The position numbers were made by a program, and so were the translations under genes. The notes under the pieces were generated by a model. The model was not told where the DNA came from. It made no database searches and worked only from the letters and a program-made list of their open reading frames with translations. A stretch of 11,769 bases of DNA from JBLHGN01 sp047616325 (lineage in GTDB: Bacteria; Pseudomonadota; Gammaproteobacteria; Pseudomonadales; Cellvibrionaceae). This document shows positions 1-7,519 of this stretch, piece by piece (the first letter of the stretch is position 1; every line of letters begins with the position of its first letter). The stretch is from the NCBI GenBank assembly GCA_047616325.1, contig JBLHGN010000099.1, positions 1-11,769 of the forward strand. Reading direction: 5' to 3'.

Positions 1-1542
1 CTTACCCTGGGTGATCGTGCAGATGGTGACAAGGTTCGCGTCGGCTGCGAGCGCGCAGACATTCATGCAAGTTTTGAGGTAAGTGCCCTCCCCTTTGCTC
101 AAAAATGGCTTAATGAAAACGACTTAGCCGTGGGTGAGGAGTGTATATTGCGCCGCGTAGTGACCAAGGAGGGACGTTCGAGGTCCTACATCAACGGGCA
201 AACCGTTCCTCTGCTGCAGCTTCGAACCCTTGGTGAGATGTTGATTGACATTCATAACCAGCACGAACACCAGTCACTATTAAAAGTTAGCACTCACCGC
301 CGCCTGCTAGACGATTCCGCAGGGCTTCAAACGCTTACGGTAAAAGTGAAGGAAGCGTTCGCTCACTGGCACAAGCTCTCTGAACAACTGCAGACACTTA
401 AAACACAAAACAGTGAATTGAATGCGCGCTTTCAATTATTGAGCTATCAGGTAAGTGAACTCGACCAATTAAATCTGCAGGAGGGAGAATTAGAAACGCT
501 CGAACAAGAGCAGCGTATGCTGGCTAATGTCGATGAGGTTCAGAATAACTGCCAGCACATTGTTACGCTCTGTGATGGCGAAGACGATGGCATCAAGGAT
601 CGCCTGATACGAGCGATCCGCCTAATCTCAGATATTGGAGACAAGCCAGAGCACCTAAAAGACGTGGAAACGCTACTGCGCAATGCCGCGATAAATATAG
701 ATGAAGCGCAGGCCGACATTGAACGCTACCTGGGCAGCAACGAACAAAACCCAGAAAAACTGCAAGAAATTGAGGCACGCCTAAGCGCCATTTACGACAT
801 TGCCCGCCGCCACAGAACGACTCCGGAGCAACTAACGGTGTTACACTGCCAGCTAGCCGAAGAGCTAAGCAGCTTACAGAGCGGCGACGAACTACTCGAA
901 AAAATTGAAGAGGAAATCGCCGAGAAACTTAAAATTTACGACGAATTGTCCCAAGATCTTTCCACCAAACGCTACAAAGCCGCCGCCAAGCTAACCAAGG
1001 CCGTCAACCAAAAACTACACGATCTGGCCATGGAAAAAGCGCAACTGTCGCTTACCCTTACTCACCTAGATTCACCCGCGTTATACGGCAATGAAAAAAT
1101 CGAATTTCTCATCAGTACCATGCCAGGCCAAGCGCCTCTGCCATTGCACAAAGTGGCCTCGGGCGGCGAACTGTCGCGTATCAGCCTAGCAATTCAAGTG
1201 GTTACCGCACAAACCTCCACTAGCCCCACTCTAGTATTTGACGAAGTTGATGTCGGCATCGGCGGAGCCACGGGCAATGTTGTGGGGGCAATGTTGCGAG
1301 AATTAGGCGCGCGGGGGCAAATTTTCTGCGTTACCCACTTGGCCCAAGTAGCCAGCAAGGCACATCATCACCTTCGAGTGGAAAAACAAATAGGCAAAAA
1401 GGGCGCCAGCTCATCCCTGACAGTACTCGACGGAGAAGACAAAATTCTCGAAATTGCCCGCATGATGGGCGGGGCCATTGACTCGGCTCAGTCGATTGCT
1501 CACGCAAGGGAAATGGTAAACCCTAAGCAATTAGCCTCTTAG
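1..1542 (+). CDS. recN: DNA repair protein RecN, 5' end outside the window
   Basis: RecN is an SMC-like ATPase that acts at DNA double-strand breaks in RecA-dependent recombinational repair. The frame is open from base 1, so the gene enters from the left. Comparison with E. coli RecN suggests about 45 N-terminal residues are missing, including the Walker A loop. The first visible residues, LTLGDRADGDKVRVG, align just after that loop. The middle is a long charged coiled coil (about bases 330-1080). The ABC signature VASGGELSR lies at 1153-1179 and the Walker B segment LVFDE at 1231-1245, followed by DVGIGG. A His switch follows in VTHLAQVA near 1330-1355. The gene stops at TAG 1540-1542 and converges on fur. 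Nothing looks broken in the visible part. Identification is firm; only the start is unseen. Confidence 0.97.
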   Translation, partial: LTLGDRADGDKVRVGCERADIHASFEVSALPFAQKWLNENDLAVGEECILRRVVTKEGRSRSYINGQTVPLLQLRTLGEMLIDIHNQHEHQSLLKVSTHRRLLDDSAGLQTLTVKVKEAFAHWHKLSEQLQTLKTQNSELNARFQLLSYQVSELDQLNLQEGELETLEQEQRMLANVDEVQNNCQHIVTLCDGEDDGIKDRLIRAIRLISDIGDKPEHLKDVETLLRNAAINIDEAQADIERYLGSNEQNPEKLQEIEARLSAIYDIARRHRTTPEQLTVLHCQLAEELSSLQSGDELLEKIEEEIAEKLKIYDELSQDLSTKRYKAAAKLTKAVNQKLHDLAMEKAQLSLTLTHLDSPALYGNEKIEFLISTMPGQAPLPLHKVASGGELSRISLAIQVVTAQTSTSPTLVFDEVDVGIGGATGNVVGAMLRELGARGQIFCVTHLAQVASKAHHHLRVEKQIGKKGASSSLTVLDGEDKILEIARMMGGAIDSAQSIAHAREMVNPKQLAS

Positions 1543-1660
1543 AATAGGCGCTCCCAACACACAAAAATACTGAGCTCGCATTACAGAGCCATTACTTCGA
1601 ACAAAGCGATACTCTAATTAGTCACTATTGCACGACAAATACAGAATGAACAAATCTATC

Positions 1661-1682
1661 CGCAGCCGAAGTAGTGGCTGCG
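1661..1682. terminator. Hairpin between recN and fur, possible shared terminator
   Basis: A perfect 7-base-pair stem (CGCAGCC at 1661-1667, GGCTGCG at 1676-1682) with an 8-base loop lies between the converging recN and fur genes. It is 27 bases past the fur stop. No clear U-tract follows on either strand, so termination is an inference from position. The rest of the gap (1543-1660) holds nothing I recognise. Confidence 0.35.
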
Positions 1683-1708
1683 AATGGAAAAACTCTAGCG
1701 AATATGCG

Positions 1709-2119
1709 TCAAGATTTTTTGGGCGTAACGTAAAGCACCAAATTATGCCCGGTGATCTCATAGCCGTGGGCGGCGGCGACTTTTTCCTGAAGTGCCTCAA
1801 TTTCTTCGTTGTGAAACTCGATTACCTTGCCAGTAGATACACACACCATGTGATCGTGATGATCACCACGGTCCAGTTCAAACACAGAATGGCCACTATC
1901 GAAATTATGGCGTTCTACCAAGCCCGCTGTTTCAAACTGCGTTAACACCCGATAAACGGTGGCAAGCCCTACATCTTCTCCGGCTTCGAGAAGGGCCTTA
2001 TAAACGTCTTCCGCACTTAAATGACGCCGCAGGGAATTTTCTAAGATTTGAAGAATCTTAACCCTCGGCAGGGTTACTTTTAGCCCTACATTACGAAGTT
2101 CTTGATTTGTTCCAGTCAT
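1709..2119 (-). CDS. fur: Ferric uptake regulator Fur
   Basis: Fur is the cytoplasmic Fe2+-sensing dimeric repressor of iron uptake genes. The 136-residue product has the N-terminal winged helix (about 1-83, with GLATVYRVLTQFETAGLVER around 51-70) and the C-terminal metal-binding dimerisation domain. Metal ligands line up with P. aeruginosa Fur at an offset of one. One site is H87, D89, E108 and H125; the other is H33, E81, H90 and E101. The loop HHDHMVCVSTG carries only one Cys (C93), so the E. coli-type CxxC zinc site is absent, as in Pseudomonas. The ATG at 2117-2119 has a strong GGAGG at 2128-2132, eight bases upstream. It diverges from bamE and converges on recN. I see no clear Fur box in its own promoter. 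Confidence 0.97.
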   Translation of the reverse strand: MTGTNQELRNVGLKVTLPRVKILQILENSLRRHLSAEDVYKALLEAGEDVGLATVYRVLTQFETAGLVERHNFDSGHSVFELDRGDHHDHMVCVSTGKVIEFHNEEIEALQEKVAAAHGYEITGHNLVLYVTPKKS

Positions 2120-2138
2120 CGGGAAAGCCTCCAGGGCT

Positions 2139-2168
2139 TCTCAGGTTGCTTATAGATCGGGTATTATC
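2139..2168. promoter_or_regulatory. Overlapping divergent promoters of fur and bamE
   Basis: The 80-base gap between the fur and bamE start codons contains a near-symmetric AT core. Read on the plus strand, TATTAT (2162-2167) is a candidate -10 for bamE, with a weak TTCTCA -35 at 2139-2144 and a 17-base spacer. Read on the minus strand, GATAAT (2163-2168) is a candidate -10 for fur, with a weak TTTCCG -35 seventeen bases upstream (2186-2191). The two -10 elements occupy the same bases, so polymerase could not sit on both at once. The -35 matches are poor, so this is tentative. Confidence 0.42.
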
Positions 2169-2199
2169 CTCGCCCACATTCATTTCGGAAACCCCTAGC

Positions 2200-2604
2200 A
2201 TGCAAATAGTGTTAAAGAGCGCAATCCTTCTTACCGTGATATTGGCGCTAGCCGCGTGCTCGTCCCTCAAGTTTCCCGGCGTATACCGCGTTACCATCCA
2301 GCAGGGTAACTACCTTGAAGAGGATATGATTGAACAACTAAAAGTAGGTCTCACTAAGCAGCAGGTGCGCTACATTATGGGAACGCCCATGGTAGAAGAC
2401 ACCTTTAATACCGACCGCTGGGACTACTACTACAGCGTAAAACGCGGCGATAAGGAGATTCGTTCAAATCACTTTATCGTATATTTCGAAGACGACCAAC
2501 TGACCCACTGGAACGGTAACTACACGCCGATTAAGAAACAAGTAGAAAAAGAGCAGCAAGACGCGCTGAAAGAGGCAGAAAGAAAGGAAGCCGCCAAATT
2601 TTAG
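2200..2604 (+). CDS. bamE: Outer membrane protein assembly factor BamE (SmpA/OmlA lipoprotein)
   Basis: BamE is a small lipoprotein of the BAM complex, which folds beta-barrel proteins into the outer membrane. I start it at ATG 2200, giving 134 residues. This places a signal peptide first and a lipobox LAAC ending at Cys20, the lipidation site. The frame is open further upstream, but that extension would bury the signal peptide and read through the promoter region. The BamE fold follows: QQGNY at 34-38, the helix LKVGLTKQQVRYIMGTP (47-63), then alternating strands including RWDYYYSV (73-80) and HFIVYFEDDQLTHW (91-104). The tail from about 111 to 134 is a charged Lys/Glu helix, longer than in E. 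coli BamE. It diverges from fur and converges on rnfH; the 173-base gap after it shows no convincing terminator. Confidence 0.95.
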   Translation: MQIVLKSAILLTVILALAACSSLKFPGVYRVTIQQGNYLEEDMIEQLKVGLTKQQVRYIMGTPMVEDTFNTDRWDYYYSVKRGDKEIRSNHFIVYFEDDQLTHWNGNYTPIKKQVEKEQQDALKEAERKEAAKF

Positions 2605-2777
2605 ATCGTTAGGTGGGCATGCCGAAAAACTAACACCCACAATCCATTGATTTTGCAGACGTTTAGCAAATTCCATCGGATTCTTTTAGCATTCCCAACG
2701 CCCGACAAGTAAACGTATTGCCGAAGCGCAATCAAAACAAAAATCACGCCGATTATAGGTAGCTCACTGTTAGCCTT

Positions 2778-3092
2778 TTAAGCCTTGGCCTTCTCTGCCC
2801 GCTTTCGTCGAACTTCCTTGGGGTCACAAATTAGAGGACGGTAAATTTCCACGCGATCTCCATCCTGCAGCACATAGGAGTGGGATTGCGCCAAGCCCTT
2901 GGTGCCCAGTGTCTGACCAAAAATGCCCATCTTGGCGTTTTCGATATCCAGACCTGGGAAAAAATCGGTAATTTTGGACTTGCAAACGGCGACATAAGCG
3001 GTTGTGCCTGGTTCAACTAAAAGCTTTATGAGTTTCTGCTTTTCGGGAAGTGCGTAAGCCACCTCTACTGAAATGGGTTCGATATCGGTCAT
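2778..3092 (-). CDS. rnfH: RnfH/RatB family protein (UPF0125)
   Basis: This is a 104-residue beta-grasp (ubiquitin-like) protein of the RnfH family. The role is unclear. It is called RnfH from linkage to Rnf electron transport genes in some bacteria and RatB from linkage to ratA, but a true antitoxin role is not established. Family marks are ISVEVAYALPEKQKL (7-21), a glycine-containing loop near GTTAY (29-33) and the C-terminal strand DGDRVEIYRPL (77-87). A very basic tail follows (KEVRRKRAEKAKA). The ATG at 3090-3092 has only a weak AGGT upstream. It lies 95 bases after the ratA stop on the same strand, so co-transcription from the ratA promoter is likely. Confidence 0.93.
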   Translation of the reverse strand: MTDIEPISVEVAYALPEKQKLIKLLVEPGTTAYVAVCKSKITDFFPGLDIENAKMGIFGQTLGTKGLAQSHSYVLQDGDRVEIYRPLICDPKEVRRKRAEKAKA

Positions 3093-3187
3093 GGGGACGC
3101 TTACCTATGCAGGATGATGGATATGAGGCGGCGCATTATACGCCAATATTTTCTGTTAAAACCAAACGGCACAAACCATACTTATGG

Positions 3188-3619
3188 TTAGCGGTAAATC
3201 TGCTTGGCCCGTTTACACACAGCATCCACCTGATCCGAAGCGACTTTTTCAAACAGTTTACTGGTAGCAATATTTAACAACTTGCTAGAAAACTCAAATT
3301 CCAACCAAAAAACAATTTTGCACCCACTTCCTGACAAGGGCTGAAAATGCCACTCGCCTGCAAAACTCGAAAAAGGTCCTTCTTCCAGGCTTAGCGACAT
3401 GCTAAGGGGCGCAACATAGGTATTTTTAGTAACAAACGAATGCCGTACACCCGCCTTGGACAAATCCAGACGAGCAACAAGCCAGTTTTCGCCACGAGAC
3501 AATACCTGGGCAGCAACACAACCGGGCATAAACTGTGGATAGCGCTCTACATCATTCACCAGCACAAACATTTGCTGTGCTGAATACGAAACAAGGGCAC
3601 TGCGTGTGATTTTCTTCAA
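3188..3619 (-). CDS. ratA: RatA, START-like/Coq10-type ribosome association protein
   Basis: RatA belongs to the polyketide cyclase/START-like superfamily with Coq10. E. coli RatA has been reported to bind 50S subunits and block 70S formation; family members are also linked to ubiquinone function. The 143-residue product matches end to end: ITRSALVSYSAQQMFVLVNDVERYPQFMPGC (4-34), the strand LSKAGVRHSFVTKNTY (53-68), GPFSSFAGEWHFQPL (81-95) and a C-terminal helix ending VCKRAKQIYR. The start is TTG at 3617-3619: no ATG lies upstream in frame before a stop, and the sequence after TTG matches the family N-terminus. GGGAG lies four bases before the TTG, closer than usual. It is the first gene of a ratA-rnfH pair. 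Confidence 0.95.
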   Translation of the reverse strand: MKKITRSALVSYSAQQMFVLVNDVERYPQFMPGCVAAQVLSRGENWLVARLDLSKAGVRHSFVTKNTYVAPLSMSLSLEEGPFSSFAGEWHFQPLSGSGCKIVFWLEFEFSSKLLNIATSKLFEKVASDQVDAVCKRAKQIYR

Positions 3620-3654
3620 AAAACTCCCAGAAACTTTTCTCAGCGATTCACTGA

Positions 3655-3682
3655 ATTATGCCACGGTGCAGACAAATATCAA
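3655..3682 (-). promoter_or_regulatory. Candidate promoter of ratA-rnfH
   Basis: Read on the minus strand, TTGATA (3677-3682) lies 16 bases upstream of CATAAT (3655-3660), each one base off consensus. The -10 is preceded by TGG, giving an extended -10 (TGn). Transcription would start near 3648, leaving a leader of about 29 bases before the TTG start of ratA. Confidence 0.6.
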
Positions 3683-4016
3683 TTGAATATGTTGCCACAG
3701 GCTCGTACTCACTATGGTGCTGCGAGCGCGCAAATTGTAGAATTTCACGAACTGCGGGCCAACCACCACTGGCCGAGTGATGAGCCAAGGCATTTCAAGA
3801 TTCAATCTGCGGGGCTCAAAAAAGTGAGTTCAACTGCATTTTTTGAGGAAAGCAACGCTATGGAATGTTACTCACGAACCGCCTTACAAAGGCTAGCACG
3901 CACTATAAACCTATTGGTTTAGCAAAAACAAATGCACAATAGAGGGCAGCGATTGCATTTCGCAGTGAACGAGTCGAACAACAATAACATATAGCACTAC
4001 CAGAACAGAGATTATC
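3683..4016. other. Intergenic region upstream of the NSS transporter pair
   Basis: This stretch lies between the ratA promoter and the first NSS transporter. A 79-codon open frame spans 3683-3922 on the plus strand, but it has no recognisable protein features and no good ribosome binding site, so I do not call it. The best promoter-like signal for the transporters is TATAAA at 3904-3909. A weak CTTACA at 3883-3888 lies 15 bases upstream of it, shorter than ideal. That would leave a leader of about 100 bases. I see no RNA gene or repeat here. Confidence 0.4.
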
Positions 4017-5447
4017 ATGGCAAAAATAAGAGAGCAGTTTGGTTCGCGAATCGGCTTTATTCTGGCCGCGGCGGGTTCCGCAGTAGGCATCGGCAATTTA
4101 GTCGGCTTTCCCGTCAACGCCGCCAAAAACGGCGGTGCAGCCTTCCTATTTATTTACGCCTTTTTTGTCTTTATAGTTTGTCTTCCAGTAATGATCGCCG
4201 AGCTAGCGGCAGGTCGCCAAAGTCGTAAAAATCCCCTTGGGGCCTATAAACACTTTGCAGGAAAGCAAAAATTCTGGCATATCGGTGGGGCATTGGCGCT
4301 GATCACACCGATAATGGTGACCGTATTTTATACGGTGATTACCGTATGGGTGCTGGGCTACTTGGTCAATATCGCACTGGGCAATTTGGACCAGCTGGCA
4401 AACGACAGTTACTTCTCAGCGTTTATAAATACCAATCAAGTATTTGGCTATTTTATAGTCTTAACTGTACTAGTAGGTTTAATTTTGTCTGGAGGCGTAA
4501 AAGAAGGCATAGAGCGTGGAGCAAAAATAATGATGCCCGCACTCCTTATTATGCTTATTGGCTTAGTTGTTTTTGTACTTTTTCAAGACAATGCCCTAGC
4601 CGGATTAAAGTTTTACCTCATTCCCGACGCAAGCAAAATAACACCTGACGTAGTCAACGGTGCGCTCAGCCAGGCCTTTTTCTCGCTGTCATTGGGCATG
4701 GGCATATTAATCACCTACGGCTCGTATATGGATAAACATACAGGCATACCCAATTCGGCAAAAATGGTCGCGATAACCGACACCGGGGTGGCTTTTTTTG
4801 CGGGCCTATTAATATTACCCGCCATATTCTCATTTAATCCTGATATAAACCCAGAAGAATTATCAAGCTCTTCTGTGTCTTTAATATTTTCTTTTTTACC
4901 TAAAATATTTTTAGCTATGCAAGCAGGCATCGGTTATTTTGGGGCAAGTTTGGTGGCTGCGACATTCTTCTTGCTTGTATTTTTTGCAGCACTCACTTCA
5001 CTTGTATCAATTATAGAAGTGCCTGTTTCGGGCGTTATGGACGAGATGGGATTTTCGCGAAACAAGTCCTTGTTAGTGCTGGGCGCTGCATTAATACTCT
5101 TTATTTTGGCTAGCGCCGTATCTTTTGGTCGCGTTCAATTTTTTACCGAATTTATCGGCTATGGCGGTGCCACCAAATCCTTTTTCGACCTTATCGTCGA
5201 CATCTTCTACGAAACCATCCTGCCCCTAAACGGCTTCATCATTTGCATGCTGGTCTCCTACCGTTGGAACACTCAAAAATTTGACGAGGCGCTCGAAGAG
5301 GGAGAAGTTAGATTTAAGGGCACCCTCTATGAGCGTTATGTTAATTTTTCACTTCGCACATTTATTCCCGCAATACTTTTACTGATTTTCATCAATACTG
5401 TTATGAGCAAATATTTTGGCAAAGGGCTGTTAGAATTTTTTTCCTAA
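4017..5447 (+). CDS. Neurotransmitter:sodium symporter (NSS/SLC6) family transporter, first copy
   Basis: This is a predicted inner-membrane Na+-coupled importer with the LeuT fold, probably for an amino acid or similar small amine; the substrate cannot be read from sequence. The 476-residue protein is strongly hydrophobic with 11-12 likely membrane helices. TM1 has the unwound motif AGSAVGIGN, with A22, V23 and N27 at the same numbers as the LeuT sodium ligands, then NGGAAF near 38-43. TM6 has AFFSLSLGMG (S223 at the LeuT T254 position). TM8 has AALTS with A324, T327 and S328 matching the Na2 site. Position 30, the extracellular gate Arg in LeuT, is Gly here. The ribosome binding site is weak (ACAGAG, six bases before the ATG). 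A close relative follows 82 bases downstream, probably in the same transcript. Confidence 0.92.
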   Translation: MAKIREQFGSRIGFILAAAGSAVGIGNLVGFPVNAAKNGGAAFLFIYAFFVFIVCLPVMIAELAAGRQSRKNPLGAYKHFAGKQKFWHIGGALALITPIMVTVFYTVITVWVLGYLVNIALGNLDQLANDSYFSAFINTNQVFGYFIVLTVLVGLILSGGVKEGIERGAKIMMPALLIMLIGLVVFVLFQDNALAGLKFYLIPDASKITPDVVNGALSQAFFSLSLGMGILITYGSYMDKHTGIPNSAKMVAITDTGVAFFAGLLILPAIFSFNPDINPEELSSSSVSLIFSFLPKIFLAMQAGIGYFGASLVAATFFLLVFFAALTSLVSIIEVPVSGVMDEMGFSRNKSLLVLGAALILFILASAVSFGRVQFFTEFIGYGGATKSFFDLIVDIFYETILPLNGFIICMLVSYRWNTQKFDEALEEGEVRFKGTLYERYVNFSLRTFIPAILLLIFINTVMSKYFGKGLLEFFS

Positions 5448-5529
5448 GCTATTTGTTTATACCAGAGAAATAGATTTTCCCACAATACCTGCACACCAAA
5501 GATCCAAAATATAAGAATGGAAATTCACA

Positions 5530-6882
5530 ATGAGCGTAAATAGAGGGCAGTTTTCATCGCGACTGGGGTTTGTTTTTGCCGCTGCAGGTTCAGCCGTTGG
5601 CCTCGGAAACATCTGGGGGTTTCCCACTCAGGCGGCGGGTAACGGCGGGGCCGCCTTTGTTCTGGTTTATATAGTACTGAGCTTTATGATCGCCTACCCG
5701 GCACTAATGGCCGAACTCATTATAGGAAGGCATGCCCGCGCCAATGTTGTCACAGCCCTGACCACTATCAGCAACAGCAAACCCGCTCATGTCGCGGGAA
5801 AAGCCGTAGGATATTACGGTGTAGTTACCGCTAGCCTTATTCTTAGTTTTTACACCATCGTCGCCGGCTGGATGCTGGCTTATTTACTCGAAGCACTCAC
5901 CTCCTTGTTCGGCATGGAAAAAGCCAGCACATGGCTCACAACAAATTCAATACCACGCAATTTGATAGGCTCCGTAATTTTTGCCCTCATCAATATGTGG
6001 ATCATTGCTCGCGGCATTGAAAACGGTATCGAAAAGTGGTCATCTCGCTTAATGCCAGTGCTATTCGCGCTTTTGGCCTTATTGATTATTTATGTTTTAA
6101 ATCAGCCCGGGGCAATGGAAGGTCTCAAAGTGTATCTGGTGCCAGACTGGAGCAAGGTGCTGGAACCCGACTTGATCGTAGACGCTTTGGGTCAGGCCTT
6201 TTTCTCACTTTCTTTGGGCGTGGGTACCATGCTGGTATATGGCTCTTATATGAGCAAACAAGAAAATCTTCCCGCTCTGGGTGCCATAGTGGCCTTAGTA
6301 GACATTGGCATTGCTTTTATTTCTGGCTTATTGATATTACCCGCTATTTACGTAGCAAAAAGCTACGGCACTACCGTATTTACCGATAGAGGCAGCCTAA
6401 TTGCAGGGCCCGACCTGATATTTCAAGTACTCCCCACCCTATTCAATTCCATGGGTGCAGTCGGCCCCATTGTCGCCTTTGCCTTTTTCACGTTGATGAC
6501 CATAGCGGCTATCACCTCCTCAATTTCTATGCTGGAAGTCCCGGTATCAACTGCCGTCGAGCAAACCGGATTGGGGCGCACCAAAGCCACCTATATTACA
6601 GGCGGAGTCATTTTTGCTATAAGTGCTCTCATAATTTTTAACTTTTCGACCATGTTCGGTTTAATCATCGACATCACCACCAAATATAGTGAGCCCTTAT
6701 TAGGCGTAGCCTTCTGTCTTTTTGCGGGTTGGATTCTTCACAGAGATCACCTACTGGCCGAATTAAAACAAGGCAGCCCTAACGTGGAGCACGGTATTTT
6801 TTGGAAGGTTTGGCCCCTATATGTCAGGTTTGTTTGCCCGGCACTGATTCTGTTAATGTTTTTTCAGAAAGTATTAGCTTAA
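5530..6882 (+). CDS. Neurotransmitter:sodium symporter (NSS/SLC6) family transporter, second copy
   Basis: This 450-residue membrane protein is a paralogue of the preceding gene and has the same LeuT-fold layout. TM1 reads AGSAVGLGNIWGFPTQ, with A22, V23 and N27 at the sodium-ligand positions and Gly at 30. TM6 reads QAFFSLSLGVG, and TM8 has AAITSS followed by EVPVS. A GGAA at 5519-5522 lies seven bases before the ATG. The two copies share all core motifs but differ widely elsewhere, so the duplication is old or the pair came together by transfer. They could be two systems of different specificity or partners; sequence alone does not decide. Substrate is unknown; uptake by Na+ symport is inferred from the family. 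Confidence 0.92.
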   Translation: MSVNRGQFSSRLGFVFAAAGSAVGLGNIWGFPTQAAGNGGAAFVLVYIVLSFMIAYPALMAELIIGRHARANVVTALTTISNSKPAHVAGKAVGYYGVVTASLILSFYTIVAGWMLAYLLEALTSLFGMEKASTWLTTNSIPRNLIGSVIFALINMWIIARGIENGIEKWSSRLMPVLFALLALLIIYVLNQPGAMEGLKVYLVPDWSKVLEPDLIVDALGQAFFSLSLGVGTMLVYGSYMSKQENLPALGAIVALVDIGIAFISGLLILPAIYVAKSYGTTVFTDRGSLIAGPDLIFQVLPTLFNSMGAVGPIVAFAFFTLMTIAAITSSISMLEVPVSTAVEQTGLGRTKATYITGGVIFAISALIIFNFSTMFGLIIDITTKYSEPLLGVAFCLFAGWILHRDHLLAELKQGSPNVEHGIFWKVWPLYVRFVCPALILLMFFQKVLA

Positions 6883-6944
6883 AAATCGACTATTTAGCAG
6901 CAAAAAGCCACGCATTGATGACCTACAGCCCCACGATTTAAGCG

Positions 6945-6950
6945 TATAAT
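6945..6950 (+). promoter_or_regulatory. Perfect -10 box immediately before smpB
   Basis: TATAAT matches the sigma-70 -10 consensus exactly and ends six bases before the smpB ATG. No good -35 sits at 16-18 bases: CCTACA at 6922-6927 is poor, and TTGATG at 6915-6920 is too far away. A start about seven bases after the box would fall on or next to the ATG. Confidence 0.55.
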
Positions 6951-6956
6951 CTCGCA

Positions 6957-7442
6957 ATGAATAAACCATCGAAAAAGAAAAAACAGACCAACAACACCAT
7001 TGCCCAAAATAGACGGGCCCGCCACGATTACTTCCTTGAAGAAAAATTCGAGGCAGGCTTGGCATTAACAGGCTGGGAGGTAAAAGCGCTACGGGCAGGA
7101 AAAGGCCAGCTCACCGAAAGTTACGTTACCTTCCACAATAGCGAAGCATGGTTAATGGGGGCACAGATTCAGCCCTTACCTGAGGCGTGTACCCACTATG
7201 TGACCGAACCAACGCGAATGCGAAAACTGCTCATGAATCGTCGCGAACTAAGCCGACTACAAGAAGCAACCGAACAAAAGGGTTACACCATAGTTGCCAC
7301 CGCCATCTACTGGAAAAATCACATCGTAAAGTGTGAGGTTGCCCTGGGCAAAGGCAAGCAGCTACACGACAAACGACAGACTGAAAAAGACCGCGATTGG
7401 GGTGTTCAAAAGCAGAGAGTAATGCGCGACCATAACAAGTAG
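6957..7442 (+). CDS. smpB: SsrA-binding protein SmpB
   Basis: SmpB binds the tRNA-like domain of tmRNA and places it in the A site of stalled ribosomes, where its tail occupies the empty mRNA channel. The 161 residues match the family in full. A short Lys-rich leader (KPSKKKKQ) precedes IAQNRRARHDYFLEEKFEAGL (15-35) and GWEVKALRAGK (39-49). The ribosome-contact motif GKGKQLHDKR lies at 131-140. A basic tail follows to 161, with W148 in the segment that acts in the mRNA channel. The ATG at 6957 fits family length, but no Shine-Dalgarno sequence precedes it. Its partner RNA, ssrA, lies 1.7 kb downstream on the same strand, separated by a transporter gene on the other strand. Confidence 0.97.
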   Translation: MNKPSKKKKQTNNTIAQNRRARHDYFLEEKFEAGLALTGWEVKALRAGKGQLTESYVTFHNSEAWLMGAQIQPLPEACTHYVTEPTRMRKLLMNRRELSRLQEATEQKGYTIVATAIYWKNHIVKCEVALGKGKQLHDKRQTEKDRDWGVQKQRVMRDHNK

Positions 7443-7455
7443 GCGCTTCAGATCC

Positions 7456-7489
7456 ACTCATTGCCGTTAGAACGCCTTGGCGATTGAGT
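7456..7489. terminator. Imperfect hairpin between smpB and the SLC13 gene
   Basis: ACTCA (7456-7460) and TGAGT (7485-7489) pair, followed inward by one mismatch, one T-A pair, a bulged G and a GCC/GGC stem. It lies 14 bases after the smpB stop in the convergent gap. There is no U-tract on either strand, so a role as a two-way terminator is only a possibility. Confidence 0.3.
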
Positions 7490-7504
7490 AACTAATAGCA
7501 ATAC

Positions 7505-7516
7505 CCTGAGCTCAGG
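7505..7516. repeat. Perfect 12-base palindrome
   Basis: CCTGAGCTCAGG is its own reverse complement and lies three bases past the stop codon of the SLC13 gene. No T-run follows on either strand. Function is unknown; it may be chance. Confidence 0.5.
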
Positions 7517-7519
7517 CCG

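Noticed and set aside
1628..1945. 105-codon open frame on the plus strand
   Set aside because: It runs antisense through fur, which is unambiguous.
1709..2119. Loss of the CxxC zinc site in Fur as an anomaly
   Set aside because: P. aeruginosa Fur also lacks it, and all other metal ligands are present, so this is normal for the group.
2107..2199. N-terminal extension of BamE from an earlier in-frame ATG
   Set aside because: It would overlap the fur start and the promoter, and place 31 residues before a clean signal peptide and lipobox.
2608..2639. Possible pseudoknot after bamE (GTTAG, GTGGG, CTAAC, CCCAC in order)
   Set aside because: The first two strands touch with no connecting loop, so a classical H-type knot is not feasible. 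Short complementary words can arise by chance.
3188..3619. ratA-rnfH as a toxin-antitoxin module
   Set aside because: The pair is a conserved core locus; an antitoxin function for RnfH/RatB is not established, so I do not call a TA system.
3683..3922. 79-codon open frame upstream of the NSS genes
   Set aside because: No ribosome binding site, no recognisable features, and it starts inside the ratA promoter. It is probably chance.
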